Positions 8,528 through 16,671 of a stretch of DNA of 48,338 nucleotides are shown here, in pieces (positions within the stretch are counted from its first letter, which is position 1; each line of letters opens with the position of its first letter). The notes under the pieces are model-generated. The model ran no database searches. It saw only the letters and a program-made list of their open reading frames with translations, and was not told where the DNA came from. Origin of the DNA: a bacterium (GTDB lineage: Bacteria; Gemmatimonadota; Gemmatimonadetes; Gemmatimonadales; Gemmatimonadaceae); contig JAIXTI010000062.1 of assembly GCA_027484025.1 (NCBI GenBank), positions 1 to 48,338 of the forward strand, given 5' to 3'. Both the position numbers and the translations under genes were made by a program.

Positions 8528-9757
8528 TCAGCTGGCCTTGCGCGCAGGCGCCGCTTCCTGACTCTCCAGCGCGGCCCCGAGTGCATCGGCCGTCCACGTG
8601 ATCGCATTGGTGTAGAACTCGCCAAGTTTGGCGGGGTCGACACCCATCTCCTTCGCGATCTCGGTGGCGTTTTCGAACAGCCCGAGCTCGTACGACTCGG
8701 CGAAGTTGATCGCGTCGGCGTATGGGCCGGTGCGATCGATGAGCGCTTCGTTGGCTTCGGCGCTGAGCACGACGCGCTCCAGAATTTCCGGGAGCGGCAT
8801 ACGGAATACGGCGTCGAGGAGCGAGAAGAGCCCCACCAGGAAGAGCGTGCCCGCGTCGCGACCGCCGCCGGAGAGCTGTTCGCACAACCGGCCGCGTTCG
8901 ACGGCCTGACGCACGAGTTCCTGGTCGACGCCGTTCTTGCTCTTGCGCGCGGCCGCCACCGCGACGGCCAGCCAACGCAGGAAGGCGTTGCGGCCAATGA
9001 GACGGAGCGCCTGGCCGATGCTTGCCACGCCCCGTCCGCCGAGTGCCGCGCTGTTCACAAGGCGCAGCAGCTGGAAAGTGAGCACGGGGTCGGTGGCGAT
9101 CACATCTTCGAGCTGGCGATCGCTGATCTTCTGGTCGCGCGCGAGGCCCATGAGGCGCATCGCGGCGACGGTGCTTTGCGGCATATCAGCCGCCGGGAGC
9201 GGCTCGGGACGACTGAAGAACGTGCCCTGAAAGCCGTCGAAGCCGCGTTCGAGCGTGGCTTCGTACTGATTGAGATCTTCGACGTGCGAGGCGACGAGCC
9301 GCGGACCGGCCTTGCCCAGTCCGCGCGTCACGCGGTCACAGATGGCATTGATGGTGGCCGGTTCCCCGCTGCGCGAATCGACGCGCACCCATGACACGTG
9401 CGGCAGGAAGGCTTCTGCCGCCGCCGGTTCGGTGCCCACGGCGTCGAGCGCCAGTACGCCGCCGGCGCCGATCAAGCGCGCGATCGCGTCGTTCACCTCG
9501 TCATCCGGGGTGAGCGATGGCGGCAGCATGATGATGACCGACCCCGCCTCCGCCACGAGAAACGCATCGGCCACGAGCTGATCGCGCGTGCAGGCGACGA
9601 AGGCCGGCATGCGGTTGCGGATCAGGTCGAAGGTGCCGTTCAGGAAGCTCTGTGCAAAGGAGCCCGGCCCGTCGGCATCCTGAAAACGGATTTCATAGCC
9701 GAGGAGTGAGCCGGTGCCGCCAAAGACGGGCTGACGAACGAGCGCGAAATCTGACAT
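8528..9757 (-). CDS. EAL-HDOD (YuxH/CdgJ-type) signalling protein
   Basis: This is a 409-residue cytoplasmic protein with an N-terminal EAL-like domain (about 1-200) and a C-terminal HDOD domain (about 205-400). The HDOD part shows KISDRQLEDVIATDPVLTFQLLRLVNS, followed by SIGQALRLIGRNAFLRWLAV. The EAL part looks catalytically dead: the ExL signature position reads YEIRF and few acidic metal ligands survive. Proteins of this architecture act as signalling adaptors in motility, biofilm or c-di-GMP networks rather than as phosphodiesterases. It has its own ATG at 9757 with a GGAG-free leader. A 147-bp gap separates it from the divergent MqsA-like gene; I see no convincing promoter there. Confidence 0.9.
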   Translation of the reverse strand: MSDFALVRQPVFGGTGSLLGYEIRFQDADGPGSFAQSFLNGTFDLIRNRMPAFVACTRDQLVADAFLVAEAGSVIIMLPPSLTPDDEVNDAIARLIGAGGVLALDAVGTEPAAAEAFLPHVSWVRVDSRSGEPATINAICDRVTRGLGKAGPRLVASHVEDLNQYEATLERGFDGFQGTFFSRPEPLPAADMPQSTVAAMRLMGLARDQKISDRQLEDVIATDPVLTFQLLRLVNSAALGGRGVASIGQALRLIGRNAFLRWLAVAVAAARKSKNGVDQELVRQAVERGRLCEQLSGGGRDAGTLFLVGLFSLLDAVFRMPLPEILERVVLSAEANEALIDRTGPYADAINFAESYELGLFENATEIAKEMGVDPAKLGEFYTNAITWTADALGAALESQEAAPARKAS

Positions 9758-9904
9758 GGAGAAAGCGAGGTGCGGCGTGATGCAAGGGGTGGCGCGGACA
9801 CGTCGGTCCTGACGAGCTTGAGACGATCAAGACGTCAGCCGGGGCACGGTGCCAGCAGGGACCGTACACCCACTCTTCCTAGTATCGGCCCACAGCTCTC
9901 CGAG

Positions 9905-10408
9905 ATGAGTCTTTCGACGCTGGATGGTTCGCTGCACCGCGGATGCGGGGGGCGCTATGCGCTCCAAACCGAGACCGTGACGATGCGCCTGAGCGGTATG
10001 GCGGCCGAGGTGACGCGGGAGTTTTACCGGTGCGAGAAGTGCGGACACGAAAATCGCACCATCGAACAGCGGGACGCGGCCGAAAAGGCGGCGACGGAGA
10101 TTATCCGAAACGAGCATAACCTCTTGATTCCCAAGGCGATCCGTCAGTTACGGGAGTCGCTGGGGTTGACCCTGCCGCAGTTCGCCGAGCTCATCTATGG
10201 GACCCCAAAGGGGATCGTGGACGGCTGGGAAAAGGGGAAATACCTGCAGAATCGTGAGGCCGATGCACTCATTCGCAGTCTGGCCGACCGCGACACGCTG
10301 GAGAAGCGGGCGGCCAAGGCGGGGGTGACGTTGCCTGTGGTGGAAGTCGCGGCGACGGCCGGCGTGACGGCTGCCGAGGCGGTACCGGCGGAGCAGGCCG
10401 CGTCCTAG
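9905..10408 (+). CDS. MqsA/YgiT-like zinc-finger + HTH regulator (orphan antitoxin-like)
   Basis: This is a 167-residue protein. The N-terminal half has a zinc-finger-like segment: CGGRYAL near residue 14, then RCEKCGHEN near 45, with only one Cys in the first knuckle, so metal binding may be incomplete. The second half is an Xre-type HTH of the MqsA kind (AIRQLRESLGLTLPQFAELIYG, then GWEKGKYLQNREADALIR). In toxin-antitoxin operons this architecture is the MqsA antitoxin, but no small MqsR-like toxin gene is adjacent on either side, so it may be a stand-alone transcriptional regulator. The ATG at 9905 begins just before the zinc finger. It ends in a CTAG shared with the convergent DoxX gene. 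Confidence 0.75.
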   Translation: MSLSTLDGSLHRGCGGRYALQTETVTMRLSGMAAEVTREFYRCEKCGHENRTIEQRDAAEKAATEIIRNEHNLLIPKAIRQLRESLGLTLPQFAELIYGTPKGIVDGWEKGKYLQNREADALIRSLADRDTLEKRAAKAGVTLPVVEVAATAGVTAAEAVPAEQAAS

Positions 10409-10812
10409 GCGGTGCGCTCCTGGCGCCGCCGCCAGGCCGCCCAGGCGTCGGTGCACCAGAGCGCCCACGCCACCAGCAGGGGTTGAAAGAACAGGCGGAT
10501 CAGGCGCGCGCGGTCGGAGGTGAGGCCGAACGCGTCGACGTGGTTGACGTACTGATTGATGTTGCCGGGAAAGACCGCCACAAAAAATGCGGCGACCACC
10601 CATCCGGCCAGGTGGCGGTGCCGTGGCAAGACCAGCAGGGCCGCGCCGAGCGCGATCTCGACGACCCCTGAGGCGAGGACGACGAAGTCGGCGTCCAGGG
10701 GCAGCCACACGGGGACCTGCGCCTGAAACTCCACGCGGGCGAAACTCAGGTGGCTGACACCGGCGTAGACGAGGGCCAGCGCGAGAATCCAACGAGCTAC
10801 GGTCTTGAGCAT
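10405..10812 (-). CDS. DoxX-family membrane protein
   Basis: This is a 135-residue integral membrane protein with four predicted helices (about 5-20, 43-60, 68-84 and 102-122). The motifs YAGVSHLSF, GVVEIALGAALLV and FPGNINQY match the DoxX/DoxX-like family of small quinone-linked membrane proteins; function of most members is uncertain. The ATG at 10812 precedes the first helix directly; earlier in-frame codons belong to non-coding sequence before the divergent gene. The stop TAG is read from the same CTAG (10405-10408) that supplies the stop of the convergent MqsA-like gene. Confidence 0.85.
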   Translation of the reverse strand: MLKTVARWILALALVYAGVSHLSFARVEFQAQVPVWLPLDADFVVLASGVVEIALGAALLVLPRHRHLAGWVVAAFFVAVFPGNINQYVNHVDAFGLTSDRARLIRLFFQPLLVAWALWCTDAWAAWRRRQERTA

Positions 10813-10847
10813 ATAACAAACTAGAGGAATTCGTTTCCGCTGCGTGT

Positions 10848-13565
10848 TTGTTTGCCCTCTCCCGCTCAACCGTGCCTCGTTACTCAGCCATTGCCGGCCG
10901 TCCGGCGACGCTCGCCTTGTATGCGCTGATCGCGTGTGCCGGTGTGTTGCGCGCACAGCCCCGTGCGCCTGCCGCGCGGTCGTCCAGAGCCGGCGCCCCG
11001 TCGCCGAAGGTGGCGCGGGCGTCGCGGATTACCGGTGACGCACCGCATGTCGACGGGGTGCTCGATGATGTAGCGTGGGCTGCCGCCATGCCGCTCGACG
11101 ATTTCGTGCAGCGCATCCCCAACGAAGGCGCGCAGCCCTCGGTACGAACGGAGGTGCGCGTGCTGTACGACGATCGCGCGCTGTATGTGTATGCGCGGCT
11201 CATGCGCCCCGATCCACAGGCGATTCGCACCTCCGTCACCAGACGGGATGGCGACAGTGATGCGGAAACGTTTACGGTATCGCTCGATACGTACCTCGAC
11301 CGGCGCACCGCATACAGTTTCACCGTGTCCTCCGGTGGGGTGCGTGGCGATGCGTATCACTCGCAGGACAGCGAAGACAGCGGACGCGAGCCGCAGTTCG
11401 ACCCGGTATGGAACGCGCGCACGCGGGTGGACTCCGCGGGATGGACGGCCGAGATGCGCATTCCCTTCTCGCAGCTGCGTTTCAATGCCGCGGACGAACA
11501 CACGTGGGGGATGCAGCTCTCGCGGTATGTCGCGGACAGAGCGGAGCGCATTCAGTGGGCACTCATTCCTCTCGACGCCGCCGGTTTCTCGTCACGCTTT
11601 GGCCGGCTCGAAGGCATACGCGGTCTCGCGCCGGCGCGACGCGTGGAGCTGCTGCCGTATGTGGCGAGCGAAGCAGCGTATCGGACGTCGGACACGCGTG
11701 CCAATCCGTTTCTCAATCGCTATGGCGGACGCGTCGGCGGCGATCTCAAAGTGGGGCTTGGTCCCAATCTCACGCTCGACGCCACGATCAACCCCGACTT
11801 CGGGCAGGTGGAATCCGATCCGGCGATCGTGAACCTCACGGCGTTCGAACAGGTGTTCGAAGAGCGACGCACATTCTTCATTGAGGGCAACGAGCTGCTC
11901 ACCGGTCGCGGACAGAGTTTCATCGGTCGTCCCACGTGGTTCTACAGTCGTCGTATTGGCGCGCTGCCGCATGGGTCGGTGCAGGGTGACTACGTGGACG
12001 CGCCGACGAACACGACGATTACGACGGCCGCCAAGGTGACCGGGCGGCTCAAGTCGGGGCTATCGGTGGGCGCGCTTGCCGCGTTTACGCCGCGAGAGTT
12101 TGCGCGCACGTTCGAGACGGATGACGGTATCACGACGCGCACCGCGGTCGAACCGCCAAGTGCGTTCGGCGTGATGCGACTGCAGCAGGAGTTCGGGAAG
12201 CAGCAGTCGAATGTCGGGTTGGAGTTGACGTCGGTGCAACGCACGCTCGACGCGGGCAGCGGACTCGCGAATCTGTTGCCGACCGATGCGGTGGCTGGTG
12301 GTGTCGATTGGAAGTTGCGCTACAAGCAGGGGATGTACGAGATCACCGGGTGGGTTGGTGGCAGCTATGTGCGCGGGAGCACGGCATCGATGACCCGTTT
12401 GCAGCGCAACAGTGCGCACTTCTTTCAGCGCCCCGATCAGCCGCACGTGCGCTTCGACAGTACGCGGCGATCGCTGATGGGGAGCAGCGCCTCGGTGCGA
12501 CTGGACAAGAACGCCGGGCGCTTCACGTTGGGCGGAATACAGATTTCCGCGCGTTCGCCCGAGTTCGAGATCAACGACGCCGGACAAATGCGCAGCGGCG
12601 ACGATATCGATTTCAACGCCGACATTCAGCTGCGCGATACGAAGCCCAATCGGTTCGTGCGGATCTTTCAGTTCGGGACCTCGACGCAGGCGGGGTGGAA
12701 CTACGGTGGCATTCGGCAGTACTGGCGCTTCTCGGAGAACGCCAGCGCCACGCTGCACAACTTCATGCGTGTGACAGCCGGCATCACGCGTCATGTGGGG
12801 TCGCAGAGCGATGATCTCACGCGCGGGGGGCCGCTCATGGCCACGCCGAACGGCTATCAGGTCAGCACGTCGATCAGCAGTCGTGGCAACGTGCCCACGA
12901 CGTGGTCGGCGCGTGCGAGCTACTTTGACGATGCGTTCGGTGGGTGGAGCGTGACGACGTCGACGACGCTCACGGTCCGTCCGGCATCGCGCTGGCAGGC
13001 GTCGATGGACCCTACGTGGTCACGGGTCGTGGACCCGCGGCAGTACATCAGCACGCGTGCCGGAGGTAGCAGCGCGACGTACGGGCAGCGCTACATCTTT
13101 TCGTTCATCGAGCGCAGCACGTTGTCGACTCGCTTCCGGTTGAACTATGCGTTCACGCCGAACTTCACGGTGGAAGGGTACGCCGAGCCGTTTGCGGCGA
13201 GCGGACGCTTTTACGATCACGGTGAATTGTCGGCCGCGCGCAGTGCGGAGCAGCGTGTGTATGGTGCTGCCGGAACGGGGACGACGATGCAGGTGAACGC
13301 CGATGGCACGCGTACGGTGCGCGACGGTGCGTCGACGCTGGTGCTGCCGGCGCTGGACTTCAACCGATTGTCCTTCCGCTCCAATTTGGTGTTGCGCTGG
13401 GAGTGGTTGCCGGGGAGCACGGCATTTCTCATCTGGCAGCAGAGCCGCACCGGTCAGGACCCGGTGGGGCGCCTGATCGGTGCGGGCGATCTGCTGGATG
13501 CGACGCGAACCGCCGGCGACAATTTCCTGGTGATGAAGGTGAGCTGGCTGTTCGGGGTGCGCTGA
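10848..13565 (+). CDS. DUF5916 outer-membrane protein with N-terminal CBM9-like domain
   Basis: This is a 905-residue exported protein. A signal peptide (LALYALIACAGVLRAQ, cleavage near residue 37) is followed by a CBM9-like beta-sandwich (about 58-245, with PHVDGVLDDVAWAAA, YDDRALYVYARL and TAEMRIPFSQLRF). After it comes a long region rich in aromatic and alternating polar/hydrophobic strands that fits the DUF5916 beta-barrel. The motifs DPAIVNLTAFEQVFEERRTFFIEGNEL and FYSRRIG are characteristic of the family. The protein ends in a hydrophobic strand (MKVSWLFGVR), as outer-membrane barrels do. The start is a TTG at 10848; a GTG at 10872 is an alternative. AGAGGAA at 10823 is about 20 bp upstream, far for a ribosome site. 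Probably envelope transport or glycan binding; substrate unknown. Confidence 0.85.
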   Translation: MFALSRSTVPRYSAIAGRPATLALYALIACAGVLRAQPRAPAARSSRAGAPSPKVARASRITGDAPHVDGVLDDVAWAAAMPLDDFVQRIPNEGAQPSVRTEVRVLYDDRALYVYARLMRPDPQAIRTSVTRRDGDSDAETFTVSLDTYLDRRTAYSFTVSSGGVRGDAYHSQDSEDSGREPQFDPVWNARTRVDSAGWTAEMRIPFSQLRFNAADEHTWGMQLSRYVADRAERIQWALIPLDAAGFSSRFGRLEGIRGLAPARRVELLPYVASEAAYRTSDTRANPFLNRYGGRVGGDLKVGLGPNLTLDATINPDFGQVESDPAIVNLTAFEQVFEERRTFFIEGNELLTGRGQSFIGRPTWFYSRRIGALPHGSVQGDYVDAPTNTTITTAAKVTGRLKSGLSVGALAAFTPREFARTFETDDGITTRTAVEPPSAFGVMRLQQEFGKQQSNVGLELTSVQRTLDAGSGLANLLPTDAVAGGVDWKLRYKQGMYEITGWVGGSYVRGSTASMTRLQRNSAHFFQRPDQPHVRFDSTRRSLMGSSASVRLDKNAGRFTLGGIQISARSPEFEINDAGQMRSGDDIDFNADIQLRDTKPNRFVRIFQFGTSTQAGWNYGGIRQYWRFSENASATLHNFMRVTAGITRHVGSQSDDLTRGGPLMATPNGYQVSTSISSRGNVPTTWSARASYFDDAFGGWSVTTSTTLTVRPASRWQASMDPTWSRVVDPRQYISTRAGGSSATYGQRYIFSFIERSTLSTRFRLNYAFTPNFTVEGYAEPFAASGRFYDHGELSAARSAEQRVYGAAGTGTTMQVNADGTRTVRDGASTLVLPALDFNRLSFRSNLVLRWEWLPGSTAFLIWQQSRTGQDPVGRLIGAGDLLDATRTAGDNFLVMKVSWLFGVR

Positions 13566-13567
13566 GT

Positions 13568-14542
13568 CTACGCCGCCGCGAGTTCGCTCTCGAGGCGCGC
13601 GTAGCTCGCTTCCATGCCCGTCGTCATGCCGGTGCCAAGGATCATGTCGCGGAGTTCCTTGCTGGGATATGTGATGACGATGCTGAGTAGTGTGCCGCCC
13701 TGGACCGGCACGAGCGTGAGTTCATTGCGCGTGGCGGGTCCGTCGGTCCCGATCATCTGTTCGGTGGTGACGGCACGGTGCGGCGCATGGCTCTCCAGCA
13801 GTTCGCCTTCGAAGCCGAACTGCTGCGTTCCGTCGGCGCTGGCCCACTCGTAGCGATATCGCTCGCCGACGGCCATCGCCACTTCACACACGGGCATCGT
13901 CCATCCATCGGGGCCAGTGAGCCAGCGCTTCATGAGTGCGGGCTCGTGATGCGCGCGCCAGACCTGCGTGGGGGTCCCGCGCACCACGCGGCTGATGCGC
14001 ACCGTGGTATCGTTGAGCAACTGCGCGTCGGTGCCGCGCTCGGCAGCGAAGGTGGTGAGATCGGCGACGACCTCGTCGATCTGACTCATGGCGGAACGCA
14101 TCCCTTCCATCATGCCCATGGCCACCAGCTGTTCCATGGCCTCGATGCTGGGGAAGTGCGTGACGCTGCGGAAGCGCGAGCCCGTGGCGGTCGACTCGAA
14201 GAAGAAGGACATGCGCATGGACGGCAGGTCGGCATTGGGGGTGCCGTGTTCGTCGGCGAACCCGTCTTCGAGATCGATTTGCTGGTGCGGCGTGACGGCG
14301 AGATAGCGCCACCAGCCGCGCGATACCGTGCCGTCGGGTCCCGTCATGTGGTAGTGCGAGTAGCCACCCACCGCCATGTCGTGCCGCGTGAAGGTGGCCG
14401 GCCACTCACGCGGCCCCCAGAAGCGCTCGAGTTTGCGCGGATCGGCGTAGGCATCCCACAGACGCTCCACCGGCACGGGATAGTCGGCGATGATCGAGAG
14501 AGTGAGCGCCTGGGCATCGGAAACGACTTCGGTGATGGGCAT
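13568..14542 (-). CDS. Tandem AHSA1/SRPBCC-domain protein
   Basis: This is a 324-residue soluble protein made of two consecutive START-like AHSA1 domains (about 10-165 and 178-324). Each begins with the typical strand and helix: PVERLWDAYADPRKLERFWGP in the first, TPTQVWRAHHEPALMKRWLTGP in the second. Each ends with a helical GM-rich segment (VAMGMMEGMRSAM and ILGTGMTTGMEASY). Family members bind hydrophobic ligands or act as co-chaperone-like proteins. AHSA1 proteins are often paired with ArsR regulators, and here the ArsR gene lies three bases upstream, so the pair is one operon. The fusion of two domains in one chain makes an internal pseudodimer. Ligand unknown. Confidence 0.88.
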   Translation of the reverse strand: MPITEVVSDAQALTLSIIADYPVPVERLWDAYADPRKLERFWGPREWPATFTRHDMAVGGYSHYHMTGPDGTVSRGWWRYLAVTPHQQIDLEDGFADEHGTPNADLPSMRMSFFFESTATGSRFRSVTHFPSIEAMEQLVAMGMMEGMRSAMSQIDEVVADLTTFAAERGTDAQLLNDTTVRISRVVRGTPTQVWRAHHEPALMKRWLTGPDGWTMPVCEVAMAVGERYRYEWASADGTQQFGFEGELLESHAPHRAVTTEQMIGTDGPATRNELTLVPVQGGTLLSIVITYPSKELRDMILGTGMTTGMEASYARLESELAAA

Positions 14543-14545
14543 GGG

Positions 14546-14902
14546 TCAGTCCGCGGACGGGGTAGGGGATTCGGCAAAGAGCTCGTCGAGCTGCGTCAGG
14601 CGGGAAATCCACAGCTGTTCGAGCTGCAGCAGCAGGGTGCGGGCCTGGGCAATGCGTTCCGGGTTGCCGCGCACCAGTCGTTCACGTCCGCGGGCTTCCT
14701 TGCTCACCAGCCCCGCCTCTTCGAGTACGGCGACATGTTTTTGCACCGCGGCAAACGACATGTCGTAGCGCGCCGCCAGCGTCGATACCGACGACGGCTC
14801 GCCGGCAAGCAGCCGGGCGATGATGTCGCGGCGTGTGCCGTCGGCGAGGGCGCGGAAGAGCTGGTCCAGCTCGGGATCGGTGAGCGACAGACGTGCAACC
14901 AT
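14546..14902 (-). CDS. ArsR-family winged-helix repressor
   Basis: This is a 118-residue DNA-binding protein. ELDQLFRALADGTRRDIIARLL, then VSTLAARYDMSFAAVQKHVAVLEEAGLV with a wing (SKEARGRERLVRGN), is the ArsR/SmtB-type winged helix. No metal-binding Cys cluster is present, so it belongs to the non-metal subgroup linked to AHSA1 (SRPBCC) genes. The ATG at 14902 sits inside a 14-bp palindrome (14896-14909) and is about 10 bp after a TATTAT -10-like element, consistent with a leaderless or very short-leader, self-repressed transcript. It is followed by the tandem AHSA1 gene. Its ligand is unknown. Confidence 0.88.
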   Translation of the reverse strand: MVARLSLTDPELDQLFRALADGTRRDIIARLLAGEPSSVSTLAARYDMSFAAVQKHVAVLEEAGLVSKEARGRERLVRGNPERIAQARTLLLQLEQLWISRLTQLDELFAESPTPSAD

Positions 14903-14909
14903 ATGGTTG
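14896..14909. promoter_or_regulatory. Palindromic operator candidate at the ArsR start codon
   Basis: CAACCATATGGTTG is a perfect 14-bp palindrome that contains the ArsR ATG (14902-14900). Immediately beside it, 14911-14916, lies TATTAT on the minus strand, read as TATAAT from 14910 on the plus strand. ArsR-family dimers bind such dyads over their own promoter, so autorepression is likely. Because TATAAT also faces the YbjQ-like gene at 15016, both divergent units could be controlled. Confidence 0.5.
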
Positions 14910-15015
14910 TATAATACGGCCAACCCTCCATGCCGCAAGGGGGAAAGCGGATCGGCTCACCGTCAGCGCCATATACTTCGAGGCCGCACATCACCTCCGC
15001 CTTCAATTCGCTGCC

Positions 15016-15381
15016 ATGAGCCCCATCGTTCCGGCGCAAGCCATCGAGCTTCCCCACGAAATGACGACGACCGGCTTCGATCTGCCGGGCTACCGGGTGG
15101 ATCGCAACCTCGGCGTCGTCCGCGGCGTGGTGGTGCGCTCCCGCTCCGTGCTCGGGACCATCGGCGCCGGCTTTCAGACGATTCTTGGCGGCAACATTTC
15201 GCTCTTCACCGAATTGGCGGAGCGCACGCGCCAACAGGCGTTCGATACCATGCTGCATCAGGCGCATCTGGCGGGCGCGAATGCGGTCATCGGCATCCGC
15301 TACGACGCCAACGAAATCATGAGTGGTGTTACGGAAGTCCTCTGCTACGGCACCGCGGTGCGCGTTTCGCGGACTACGTAA
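15016..15381 (+). CDS. YbjQ family (DUF74) protein
   Basis: This is a 121-residue protein of the YbjQ/UPF0145 family. It shows the family signatures NLGVVRGVVVRSRSV near residue 33, then GGNISLFTELAERTRQQAFDTM and GANAVIGIRYDANE. These proteins form pentameric rings; the cellular role remains uncertain. The family core begins at MTTTGFDLPGY (ATG at 15061), so the shorter start is quite possible; I give the ATG at 15016 because it is the first after the divergent ArsR promoter. The longer version carries about 15 extra residues of no recognisable function. Confidence 0.85.
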   Translation: MSPIVPAQAIELPHEMTTTGFDLPGYRVDRNLGVVRGVVVRSRSVLGTIGAGFQTILGGNISLFTELAERTRQQAFDTMLHQAHLAGANAVIGIRYDANEIMSGVTEVLCYGTAVRVSRTT

Positions 15382-15409
15382 GCGCGCAATCCTTCTTTGC
15401 GACGACCTG

Positions 15410-15949
15410 ATGATGACTACCGCCAATGCGTTGCTCGACACGCTCGCCGCACGCTTTGCGAAGCACCCCGCTCGGCATGTCGGACTAACGTGGCAGCGAG
15501 TGGTGGCTCGCCTCGAGGGAAATACGGCGGCGCTGAACACGCTTGCCGCCATGGAATCGACCGGCGGTGAGCCCGATGTGATTGGCGAAGACGCCGACGG
15601 ACGCGTGATTTTCTGCGACTGCGCACCCGAAAGTCCCAGCGGACGCCGGAGTCTGTGCTACGACCGTGGGGCACTCGACGCGCGCAAGGAGAACAAGCCA
15701 GCGGGGAACGCCGTCGATGCGGCGGCCGAACTGGGCGTGGAACTGCTCGACGAAGCGCAGTATCGCGCGCTCCAGGAGCTCGGCGCCTTCGACCTCAAGA
15801 CATCGAGCTGGCTGGCGACACCGACCGCGGTGCGCGCCCTGGGTGGCGCGTTGTTCGGCGACCGGCGCTACGACCGGGTGTTCGTGTACCACAACGGGGT
15901 GCAGTCGTACTACGCGGTGCGCGGATTTCGGGGGATGTTGCGGGTGTAG
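15410..15949 (+). CDS. DUF4256 family protein
   Basis: This is a 179-residue soluble protein. Motifs GLTWQRVVARL, ESTGGEPDVIG, IFCDCAPESPSGRRSLCYDR, FDLKTSSWLATP and RRYDRVFVYHNGVQSYYAVRGFRG match DUF4256 along its full length. The family is widespread and its function is unknown; the single domain spans the whole chain. Two ATG codons (15410 and 15413) compete for the start. It lies 28 bp after the YbjQ-like gene in the same direction, possibly co-transcribed. Nothing shows regulation. The 85-bp gap downstream, up to the sigma-factor gene, contains a G-run (AGGGGGGAGAACGG) and no clear terminator. Confidence 0.85.
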   Translation: MMTTANALLDTLAARFAKHPARHVGLTWQRVVARLEGNTAALNTLAAMESTGGEPDVIGEDADGRVIFCDCAPESPSGRRSLCYDRGALDARKENKPAGNAVDAAAELGVELLDEAQYRALQELGAFDLKTSSWLATPTAVRALGGALFGDRRYDRVFVYHNGVQSYYAVRGFRGMLRV

Positions 15950-16034
15950 CCAAACACCTCGACGCGCCGTAGGGGGGAGAACGGATTGCTGTGTGTATTG
16001 TCTTCACGGACATCCATCTCCCTTTGCATTCGTC

Positions 16035-16604
16035 GTGCAATTACCGAAACGCATTCCTGATTCTGAACAAGCGATGATCGTCGGACTTCGGTCTGGCGAT
16101 CTTTCGGTGTTTGAATCGCTGTTCCGGGAAATGCATCGTCCGCTGTGCGCCTTCGTCGCCCGCTACCTTCGCGACAGTGCGCGGGCCGAAGAGATCGTGC
16201 AGGACGTCTTCCACGAGCTGTGGGAGCGCCGCGACACGCTGGATGTACGGGGCAGCCTTCGGGGCTACCTCTACACGGCGGCGCGGAACCGCGCCCTGAA
16301 TGCACGTCGTCGGAGTGCGACGGAACGCGCGTGGGAGGAGGACGAAAGCCACGATGACGTTCGGCTGCTGCATCAGCCACCGGTCCCTCCGGACCGTCTC
16401 TATGATCAGGCGGACACGCTGCAGCGGCTGACCGCGGCCTTCGAGTCGCTGCCGGAGCGCTGTCGGGAAACGATGGAGCTGCGCTGGCGCCACGAGTTGA
16501 GCTACGCCGAGGTGGCGTCGGCCATGGGTACCGGCGTCAAGGCCGTGGAAAAGCAGCTCGCGCGCGGACTGCGTCTTCTGCGCAACGCGCTGCTCGATCC
16601 CTGA
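16035..16604 (+). CDS. ECF RNA polymerase sigma factor (FecI-type)
   Basis: This is a sigma-70-family extracytoplasmic-function factor of about 189 residues. Region 2 shows FESLFREMHRPLCAFVARYLRDSARAEEIVQDVFHELWERRD, then GYLYTAARNRALNARRR. Region 4 shows SLPERCRETMELRWRHELSYAEVASAMGTGVKAVEKQLARGLRLLR. It directs RNA polymerase to a small regulon, most likely the downstream transport genes, and is held by the FecR-like anti-sigma encoded next. The start is ambiguous: GTG at 16035 gives the N-terminal QLPKRIPDSEQAM extension seen in many homologues; ATG at 16074 gives a 176-residue protein. No strong ribosome-binding site precedes either. It heads a four-gene operon that continues through FecR, TonB receptor and DUF4249. 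Confidence 0.9.
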   Translation: MQLPKRIPDSEQAMIVGLRSGDLSVFESLFREMHRPLCAFVARYLRDSARAEEIVQDVFHELWERRDTLDVRGSLRGYLYTAARNRALNARRRSATERAWEEDESHDDVRLLHQPPVPPDRLYDQADTLQRLTAAFESLPERCRETMELRWRHELSYAEVASAMGTGVKAVEKQLARGLRLLRNALLDP

Positions 16605-16671
16605 AGGGGGGATTCGGCCGCGTTGCGTGTGATGCCAACAGCAGTGTGCATCACCTTCTTCCGCCGCCCCC

